Part shown: positions 55,739-64,000 of the stretch, in pieces
Numbering within the stretch: the first letter of the stretch is position 1
Layout of the letters: each line of letters opens with the position of its first letter
Source of the DNA: Silene conica
Taxonomy: Eukaryota > Streptophyta > Magnoliopsida > Caryophyllales > Caryophyllaceae
Length of the DNA: 64,000 nt
Reading direction: 5' to 3'
Assembly (NCBI GenBank): GCA_029255685.2
Contig: CM055311.2
Location: forward strand, 16,328,952 to 16,392,951
Notes under the pieces: model-generated
The model's database searches: none
What the model saw: only the letters and a program-made list of their open reading frames with translations
What the model was told of the DNA's origin: nothing
Made by a program: the position numbers and the translations under genes

Positions 55739-57507
55739 TGTAACACCCCCATTTACCTAGGAGCCTGAACTAGGACTTCCAGGGTAAATAAGGCTGTTAC
55801 CATCATGAGTAACCCAGGGTAAGAGATAATCATAGTGAAAGATAAACAGTACTTTAGTTACTTAACCAAGAGTCAAAGTCAAACTGCTATATGCCAAGTC
55901 TAAAACCAAAACTCAACATATGAAAAGTACAAACGAATTATTACAAGCTAGGTGATCTATAACTAGGTGAGTCTGATCCAAGTCTCTCTCCTCCAAGCCC
56001 AGATCCTAGTCCGTCTGTCTTTGACCTGAAATATCTACTCCCCATTCCAGATCATCGTAGGTGAACACGAATACACTGTCAACCTCGCGCTCGAGTAGGA
56101 TAACACAACAACAAAATACAATATAAATGATATGCAATGCCATGATATGCTCGAGCTCAAACTCAAACTCAATCTCATTCTCATTTTTCTTTCTTAACCC
56201 GTGACTCCCAGCCATACCGAACCTCCCGACAGACTATACTCGGCCGTCGCCGAACACCAGCATAACAGCTGAGGTCACCAGGTCTAGCCCTGCAGAGCTA
56301 GCCTGGGCCCAATAATATCTCATCATTATCTCAATCTGTAACCGTGCTCATGCCATGCTTTTGAATGCAATAATAATAAAACCAACACTGTATATGCATC
56401 TCATAAATAATCATACTTGCATTCATAGCATCCAATTCACATCCAACATAACACAATACAAAAGAAGTTCCAGTGTATCCTACCTGGCGTAGCAAATCTG
56501 CAAACAAGCAAAGACCGTCTAGAAGTATTCCTCCTCGAACTCAGTTCCTATAAATATTGCTAAATGTCAATTTTACTCTTGCAACCAACACTACGGGAAT
56601 ACTTGTTCAATTGATTACTTAGGTCAACATACTTACTATAAATAGACTTACCAAAAATAGATTTACTAATAATAGCATCCAAACAATGAATGAATCAATT
56701 ATTGTTACCCATTATAAACTTAGTAAATATTTGGTATACTATAATTAATAAGTAACAACCATATTATCCATTTATTATAACCATAAAGTAGTAATAAGAA
56801 TAATAATGAGCAATAGTAGATTAACAACCAATAGAAGCAAGGTTAGTGTAACCCAACATGATTAATTAACCAAAACTAGAAGAGATGATATGAGGACAAA
56901 ACACGTAAACACAATCCCACAACCCACGACATACGCAGCAACAAACCTTCGAAAGCCCAGCCGTGACCCTCGACAACCACCGCTCTCAACACCATTGATA
57001 GCCTTTGGCCTCCCCACTGGCACCACCAGGCTCGCCCTTGAATCGTGGTGGTTCTAGGGAGAAGGTCAGTGGCCGTCGACCACTGTCCACGACACCAAAC
57101 CTCAGTAACAAACACGACAGCCACCACCCAGTACCCCTCTGTCCTCGGTTCTGCACCTACTTTTAAACTTAATGCAACTCGTCCCACAACCACCACAAAC
57201 CACCGCGAGATCAACCTTTACAACCCTCATACCACCCACTAACATACTACCCCGACACCCGAGGTGATTGTGAACAGGAAACAAATATATATATGGTATA
57301 GAGGTTCATGTCTAACACACTGTTCTGACACGACACAGAACCAGTTCGTACCCCCACAACAAAACTCGCTATTATACTAACACCACACACCGACAACCGC
57401 CGTGACAACAGCCACGGGAACCCCTTGACTACCCCCTTCCAGTCACTGAATAACAACATACAAAAACTCTACAGGTTATTAAACGAATCATTGTCTAAAC
57501 CCCCTTG
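55739..57507 (-). repeat. Chromovirus LTR, minus strand, interrupted on the right
   Basis: The plus strand begins TGTAACACCCCC, the reverse of an LTR end GGGGGTGTTACA. On the minus strand, ATATTTATAGGAACTGA, GGAATACTTCTAG and CACCTACGATGATC match the LTR at 17065-18791. The right end is cut by the third gag-only element at 57508, and the LTR 5' end lies beyond the window. The stretch 56880-57470 is GC-rich with long spurious frames and shows no recognisable protein. Whether it is a solo LTR cannot be seen. Confidence 0.7.
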
Positions 57508-58779
57508 TGTTGGGAAATGTGTACTCAACAATAGTGCGATCACATAATAAATCTCATGACGAGAATGCGCAAGGGATGATACGAATTATTAGTCAACTGA
57601 CCAACATTAATCGGTAATGATTGGCTAGCTAGAGTTTGAAATTACTGTCGTATGACGGTGGTGGTCAGTTGATCCCTTTAGGTCACACCTTTAGGACAGT
57701 TCCCTTAATTGATAAAATGATCAAATGTATATTGATACGATTTGATCATTTTCCTTAAACTCGTATATCGAGAAATTAGAGGTTAAATCTTAATGTAAGA
57801 TTTATGTTTAAAATTGAAATGTGTCAATTGTTAAACATTAAACGATATTTCATAATATCGTAATTAGAATGAATTGGGTTGAAATTAATACAAGGGTTGT
57901 AAATCGTATTGACGATAAATGATCATTTTACATTAGTAATTTCGAATTACTTATTAATTAAATAAATATGATTCATTTAATTATGTACAATATTTATATG
58001 ATAAATATTTATATGTTTTAAATGTACTAAAGCATTTTATATCTTAATGACATATAAGATGTCACACTTTGTACAAATTGTACATTTTACAAAGTTGTAA
58101 AATGAAATCCATTTTATGGATTATGGTAGCCGGTTTTGATGAGGTTAGTTAAGGGTGTGTTTTGTGTTTATTAATGTATAAAACACAATCATTAAACACC
58201 ACCTTGAGAACACTAACCTAGAGTCACCCTAGTGTCTTGAGAAGTCAAGATATTTCCCCTTTGAGGCTCCCTAAAACCGGCTTCCCCTTCCCAATATAAG
58301 CATGCTTAAGTTAACTAATTATATTTGAAGAGCATGCTTAATATATATATGTGTGACATTATATTCATTCTTTCTTCTTATCAACCTAGCCGAAAATTTG
58401 CCTAAGTAAGAAGAATTATACAACCTCTAAATATATATTATAAGATAATAATATCATACTATTTTGTAGTATTCAAACAACATTCTAATTAGAGAGATTA
58501 GAATAAATTTAAGGAGAAACCGATTTTGTGCTAGCTTGTTCAAGATCTCGGTTGTTTAAGGGGTTGTCTTGGTGCATCCAAAGGAGGTATTCTAATTTGG
58601 GTACTTGGAGGATCATCCTTGCTATAATCTTGGACCGTGTGTAAGGGTTCAATATCTCCTTATTTCCGCATATATTAGCATGCATAAGATCACTTATAAT
58701 ATGTTATTTAAAGGGTTAAATAAAAGATTATGTTAGTATGGCTAAAGATTAGTTTCTGAGTAACTAATAAAACCCAACA
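57508..58779 (+). repeat. 5' LTR of the third element
   Basis: 1272 bp, TGTTGGGAAATG...AACCCAACA, followed by the PBS. Subfamily similar to the outer 3' LTR at 13586. Confidence 0.9.
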
Positions 58780-58781
58780 AT

Positions 58782-58793
58782 TGGTATCAGAGC
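58782..58793 (+). other. Primer binding site of the third element
   Basis: TGGTATCAGAGC, two bases after the LTR. Confidence 0.9.
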
Positions 58794-60307
58794 AATAGGT
58801 TGTTTGCATGCTTTCCGTTTACGTTTTTACGGAGTTATAGAGATAACAATATAAAACTTGAAATTTTCGTTTGATATAAGATATGCACGAAATTAATTTG
58901 GCATGAATACCTACTGTTTTCTAAAATGCTTTAGAATATTTGGAATATATTTTGCATGAATATTGATAAATGGTATATTAAATCTCGGTTTTTATAAAGT
59001 TTTAATGGTTAAAGTCGTTTATTTTGGGAAAAATAGCTAAAATCATCTTTTGGCCGAGATTTTTCAGTATGTTATCACATGTATTTTCTATAATATGAAT
59101 ATGAATTTTCGTAAATTATGGACTTATAAAACGTGTGATATGAATTTTAAGTGTTAAAATGCAATAAGATGAATAAAAATGGGTTAAAATAGTTATATTA
59201 TGAATTTGACAATAAAAATTTATGAGGATGTCACATGCAATATTTAAAATTTATGTTGAATTTTCCAGAAATTTATCTCAAATATTGCAATATTATAGAT
59301 TTTTAATGTAAAAATCGGGTAATTAGTGACATAATTTCGACTTTAATAGTTTAAGTTGGAATTTGGCCATAAAAATTTAACACGATGTCATGTATAATAT
59401 TTCAAGCATGTATTAAATTTTCGAGAATTTTTTCTTATTTTATGCTTGAGAAATAATTTTAAATGTTAAAATCGTACGATATATGACGAAAATCGTTAAA
59501 ATTTGCAATAGTTGTTAAAATGGCCGAAAAATGTAACCCATATTAGTCATATGTGATATGTTCATCATGAAAATTTTCTTGGGAGCCAAAAGTTTCAGAT
59601 TTGATTTAATTTTAATTGTTGAAAAGTTGCATTTAAAATTAAAATAATAAGAGTCTTTTAATTAAAGTTTCGGCTACTTGGGCAGTGTGTAATTTATTTT
59701 TCTGTCCATTTTGTGTTCTTAAAGTGATTTGGAAAGTATAAATTTTTTATTAGTATTTTATTTGCATTTATGGAATTAATTATTGAATTTTCCGACTTAA
59801 AATGCTCGTTTTACGTCTTATTTACGAAATAATGTTAAAACCGTATAAATACTAATATTTTTAAGGTTCTGAAAATTTTAAGAACATTCTGGAATTTTCA
59901 AAATTTGAATTTTGAATTTTTCGAAATTTTAATGACTCTTTTGGATTTTATATTATTTTTCCCGTAAAACCGAGTAATACCGATCAATATTGATATATAT
60001 TAAGTTAAGTCATGTTCAAAGTTTGAGTAAGACTAAATTTTGAATCCTATGCGAGCTAGGATGATTATCTTAAGGATGAAAACCGTTTCATATAATGCAT
60101 AGTGTTGTTAATCGTTAAAACACGCGATTCCATAAACCGAGGTTTGCGATAACTATTTAAATAAGCGTTTTAAATAGGACGATTTGGCTTAGGGTTTGCA
60201 TGTTAATTCATATTTACATATGCATTGCATACTTTATTATGAATGTCATGATTTTATTTACGTAATTTTGGGAATTATGTAATTTACTTAGTATGGCCTT
60301 AGTTTTA

Positions 60308-60371
60308 AATCGGTATTTCCCGTAATGAAAGGGGTTACCGATTGGGTTGTAATTTTGTGATCTCGTATCAC
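60308..60371 (+). other. Conserved tandem RNA hairpins (third element)
   Basis: Hairpin 1 at 60308-60343 and hairpin 2 at 60357-60371, with the same stems as the inner copy. The loop reads GTAATGAAA instead of GTAATGTAA. Confidence 0.72.
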
Positions 60372-60871
60372 CCAATTGTAATTTATTTCTATTTTATAAT
60401 GTATAAAGTAGACTAGAAAAGTTGTAATTTTGTAAAATCCGGAGTTCCTTGAAGACGGTGCCATTCGGAAAGAAGTTCCGATCAAGACGGTGTTTACCTC
60501 GAAGTGCGTGCCGCGTGAAGTTCAAGGGACCAAAGGAGTTGGTTTCCGAATTTGTACTTTTATTATTTCTTTTCTAGGAAAGGCCATACTAGGGTTTATT
60601 TTATGCTTTTATTTTTGCTTTTATATGTTTGCATGCATAGCCAAATCGTCATACATCGTATCATGCATGTTTCGACCTAGTCGACCTAGTCTTTTATTTT
60701 ATCGATAACTCACCGACTTAGTTCACTTAAACGGAGATAGATAATAATTTGACTAGATCTCTTACAAATAAATATTGAGACTTAGCCTTACCAAAAAGTA
60801 CGGACCCATGAATCCCTTCTTCACAAGAACGTAGGCTCGGCTACACCGGGGTACTAAAATTGTCACGTTGG

Positions 60872-61207
60872 GTAAGTGGGGTAATAAGATTACACCTTGA
60901 AATTTGGTTGATCTCAACAAAAGTATTCGTAACCGTAGTTGCAATAAGTTCGGGCTAAAGATAATTTTAAGAAAATTGTCGACCGAGAGTTCTAAGAGTA
61001 GAACCGATTAAAGGGTTAATCCACCAAATTATACCAATACGGGTTGAATCGGCTACACCGTGCCCGAATTAGTATGGGTTTGGGTCTCGGGATTGTTTAC
61101 TTAATTGGGTAAGAGATCATTAAGTAAATATATAACTAAACTTATTAAAGTTTCTAGTTTAAATTATGAATTTTAAAATGATGTTGTTTTTCCTTTTATT
61201 ATTGTAG
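60872..61207 (+). other. Putative leader intron (third element)
   Basis: Donor GGTAAGT (GT at 60872) and acceptor ATTGTAG ending at 61207, 21 nt before the ATG. Confidence 0.45.
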
Positions 61208-61228
61208 TTTAATTTTTCAACATCATCA

Positions 61229-62164
61229 ATGGCAACCAACGCTCCACCTCTCACTAACGTATCATGGCTTCGATCCTTCATGGATCGTTGCAAACTCGAT
61301 AAGCATGGTTCAAACTTTAAGGATTGGGATGCGCAATTACTTTTGGCCGCTCAAGGTGACGATAAGAGTCGTTACCTATCCGAAGCCGCTCCTCCCGCTC
61401 CAACCGCTCGTTCCGCGGTCAGAACTCGTGAGGCCTATGAAGCCTACATGAAAAAGTCCTCCGCTCTTAAAAATGTGCTCATCTTCTCCATGGAGCCGGA
61501 TCTCCAAAGGAGTATGATAAAGTTGACCACATCGTATGAAATATACACCAAGCTTGCGACCATGTTTTCGCAAACTCCAAGGGTGATTCAATATGAGGCG
61601 GCTTCCGCCTTCTTTGACATTACATTCAAGGAAGGGCAAAAGATAAGCCCTCATGTGCTCAAACTCGTTAAGCCCGCGGAGACTCTAAAAGCTCAAAATG
61701 TTGATGTTCCCGACTCTCTAATTATTGACCGAGTTCTTCACTCGCTCAATAAGGTTAAGGCGTATGCTCAATTCCGGGTGAATTTCAATATGCGAAACCA
61801 AGAGACCACGTTGGAAGAGTTGCATAAGATGCTCGTCCAAGCCGAAAGGGACATGGGACTTCATGAAAGTTCCACCAAAGATGTTTTGAACATCGAAAAG
61901 AAAGGGAAAACGAGCTTCAAAAGGAATGCCTCTAAAGGCAAGGGCAAGAAAACGTTCAAGCCCAAGGCGACCAAAGAAAAGACCTTTTCGAAAGGCGCTT
62001 CCACCTCGTCTTCAAAAGAGCAAGACAAGTGCCTTTATTGCACGAGGATCGGTCATTGGAAGCGAAATTGCCCCAAATACTTAAGTGATCTCAAAAATGG
62101 GAAGGCAACCGCCGTAGGTAATAATTCTCGTTTAAATTCATGTCATTTATCAACTTATGTATAA
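61229..62164 (+). CDS. gag: Gag of the third gag-only element, intact
   Basis: 311 codons. Copia-type Gag: an N-terminal WLRSFMDRCKLDKHGSNFKD region, a central helical domain (NVLIFSMEPDLQRSMIKL, FRVNFNMRNQETTLEELHKM), a lysine-rich linker and a CCHC knuckle CLYCTRIGHWKRNC near the C terminus. Such proteins assemble cytoplasmic virus-like particles and bind element RNA. The frame ends 20-odd residues after the knuckle; relatives with pol continue here into protease. The start ATG is 21 nt after a putative splice acceptor and is conserved in the inner copy. It could supply Gag in trans to the damaged copies. Confidence 0.93.
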   Translation: MATNAPPLTNVSWLRSFMDRCKLDKHGSNFKDWDAQLLLAAQGDDKSRYLSEAAPPAPTARSAVRTREAYEAYMKKSSALKNVLIFSMEPDLQRSMIKLTTSYEIYTKLATMFSQTPRVIQYEAASAFFDITFKEGQKISPHVLKLVKPAETLKAQNVDVPDSLIIDRVLHSLNKVKAYAQFRVNFNMRNQETTLEELHKMLVQAERDMGLHESSTKDVLNIEKKGKTSFKRNASKGKGKKTFKPKATKEKTFSKGASTSSSKEQDKCLYCTRIGHWKRNCPKYLSDLKNGKATAVGNNSRLNSCHLSTYV

Positions 62165-64000
62165 TGATACAAATGTGTTGATATTTACCCTTTTTAATTG
62201 TTTTAAAGGGGCGCCTCCTAATAATGATAAGGGCAAGGAGAAGGAAGCTTGAAGTTCCTTACTTGGATGGCTATGGCAGCATCCAAATTGATCGAAGACT
62301 TGAAGAGCTAGCCTCTAATTTTCATATCGTCTTCTTTCATATTTTGCATTTTATTTATGGAACAATTTATTTTCTTGTAAGACAAGGATTAAAATCCTAA
62401 AACAATGGTTGTAATTTTGGATATTGGTGACTTGGTTTTCAATCGAGTCACTACTTTTGTTCTTAATCAATGTTTTGATTTCTCAAACAAATTGCATGCC
62501 TTGTTTAAACATGAATATTAGTGATTTTATTACGCAATAAACTATTGATACGATCAATATAATATAATCAAAGTGTTGATTAAAACAGAGAACTACACCC
62601 CATGAGATACTTTCAATCAAAATGAGACTATATTAGTTCATTATAAGATTTTCATTTTAAGTGAAAATGAGAATGTATTCATCACACCTATAAAACTTCA
62701 AACATTCATATACATTGGTTAATCGAAATAGCTATCCTTATACGAATAAAGATTATTGTTAGAAGGATAGAGTGGGAGAAAATATTTCGCTCGCAAACCA
62801 ATGATATAAATAACAAATCTTAGAGAAGATTCCTACTTGGGAGTCTTAAGAAGAGCCCTAAATGATTTGAAGAAACTACGAGAGGATACTGAAGAAACTA
62901 CGGGAGGACACTCGAAGAAAGGTTCTTTATGTTCATTGTTTCATAGAGAGGAGACATGAAACCCCGTATGAATTCAGAAGGAATAACGGCTCCTTGAGAT
63001 AATGATTTTTTAAACATTATAAGATAATAGAGGAGAAATCATCTATCTATATGGGAAGAAAGACCGGTTCCTTAAATAAATGATTTTTCTAGGTTTATAA
63101 GATAAAAGAGAAGAAATCATCTCAATTCTCTCAATGTAGTTATAAGGAAATTATCATGTCATTTTCGTCTCGAGGAAACGAAGACATGATAAGAGGGTAA
63201 TGATTGATTGAATGGAAACAGATCACTATAGGGATAGTGACAGTGATAATAATTCGAGTAATAGTTTAATATGCGAGAAATGAAAGGTTCATTTAAGAAA
63301 TCAAGGGATATTGTTTTCAGTGGGAGCGATATTCATCAAAGAATTGAAACCTACCATTTTGAGAGAATGGGTGATTCTTTAAGAGTAAAGAATAAGAGGT
63401 ACTCAATTTAGATGAATAAAATAATTTGTATCATATGATGATGGAGCTTCAAAGGGAAGGTTTATTATATGGATAATAAAAGGTCGCCCACTAGAAGTTA
63501 GAATGGTTGGATACATTATTCATAACGATGAACAAAACCATTATCAAATAGCCAAGATGGATGAAAATTATTAGAATGATGAAATCATAAATAGACTACA
63601 ATGTAGATTTCAGTACATAAGTGACTAAAGAGAGTGATTCCTTAATCCCTCCAGTATATCGATACGTCACAAGTTATAAGATAACAGTGGGAGCTTTCCT
63701 CCGGAAAGGAAACTCAAAATCTAGAAAGAGTTCTAGATATGTACTCAAATGAAATCATATTATACGGGATAATATGAGAATGAAAGAGACAAAAATTTGT
63801 AAGTTTTGCAAATTATGAATAAGGGGTTATTCGCAAAACACTAATACAATTAGATGATTGTGCATCAAATGCAATGTAATAGTATTGACTATTGTTGCAT
63901 GACAACATCATTTGAGTTATAATTAACTCAAAGTAAAAGATACTTTGTCAGAATCCAAATGGGTTGTAAGAGACAACACTGAACCCCATAAGTGAACGGG
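62165..64000 (+). other. 3' noncoding region of the third element
   Basis: No pol. It contains the 22-bp tandem repeat (about 62868-62913), the block missing from the inner copy (about 62985-63065), PPT-like GTGGGAG motifs and the start of the conserved tail (CCCCATAAGTGAAC) at the window end. Confidence 0.75.

Larger units (their letters stand above)
58794..61228 (+). other. 5' leader of the third element
   Basis: About 2.4 kb of noncoding AT-rich sequence homologous to 4177-6608, but with many more differences than between the inner and outer leaders. It carries the hairpin pair and a putative intron. Confidence 0.8.
57508..64000 (+). mobile_element. Third gag-only copia-type element, 3' end outside the window
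   Basis: 5' LTR 57508-58779, PBS 58782, leader, intact gag (61229-62164) and noncoding sequence to the window end, which corresponds to about 9297 in the inner element. Left flank CCTTG should reappear after its 3' LTR if the insertion is intact. It is the only full-length copy here with an undamaged gag. Confidence 0.88.

Noticed and set aside
56876-57242. Overlapping reading frames on both strands in a GC-rich stretch
   Set aside because: They lie inside the minus-strand gypsy LTR, overlap each other, match nothing I recognise and have no supporting context.

Overview
This window is from a plant nuclear genome, almost certainly a eudicot with a large, repeat-rich genome. I found no host gene, tRNA or rRNA gene. 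Nearly all of the 64 kb is LTR retrotransposons nested in one another (Ty1/copia, Ty3/gypsy of chromovirus type, and Athila/Tat-like), plus three TIR/MITE-type elements and a hAT transposase remnant. The species cannot be named from this sequence.

Layout. (1) 1-14833: a gag-only copia-type element (outer; its 5' LTR lies left of the window). A second complete member of the same superfamily (inner, 2877-11206, TSD GGATG) is inserted into it. (2) 14834-16606: unique-looking DNA with a long-TIR foldback element (15245-15780) and a hAT C-terminal pseudogene on the minus strand. (3) 16607-19331 and 36512-42325: gypsy LTR pieces and a decayed Tekay/Del-like chromovirus. Its 5' LTR is split by a 17-kb autonomous copia element (19332-36506, TSD GATGC). 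That element is itself split inside pol by a relative in opposite orientation (24329-33144, TSD ACAGT). (4) 42490-55738: Athila/Tat-like sequence. A segment of about 4 kb occurs twice (44257-48457 and 51735-55544), with a fragment of a fourth gag-only element between the copies. Each copy carries two solo LTRs, and only the first carries a Tourist-type MITE. (5) 55739-57507: minus-strand gypsy LTR. (6) 57508-64000: a third gag-only element with an intact gag, running off the right edge.

How the parts work together. The two autonomous-type copia copies supply Gag, protease, integrase, RT and RNase H, but both are broken (one base insertion plus one nonsense codon in one; nested insertion, two-base frameshift and RNase H deletion in the other). 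The gag-only elements encode only a Gag with a CCHC knuckle. They share with the autonomous family the primer-binding site, a long 5' leader, a putative leader intron and a conserved 3' tail. They also share a tandem pair of RNA hairpins whose stems covary while the apical loop GUAAUG is invariant. I read this as a non-autonomous partner family using the packaging and reverse-transcription signals of a related autonomous copia.

The points most worth a second look are: the covarying hairpin pair; a 5' LTR extended by 74 bp through apparent use of a duplicated upstream polypurine tract (supported by an exact TSD); arrays of short GC-rich palindromes, exactly 19 bp apart in two gypsy-type sequences and differently worded in other retroelement lineages; and a mosaic outer element whose leader matches the inner element almost perfectly while its gag, tail and LTR match the third element.
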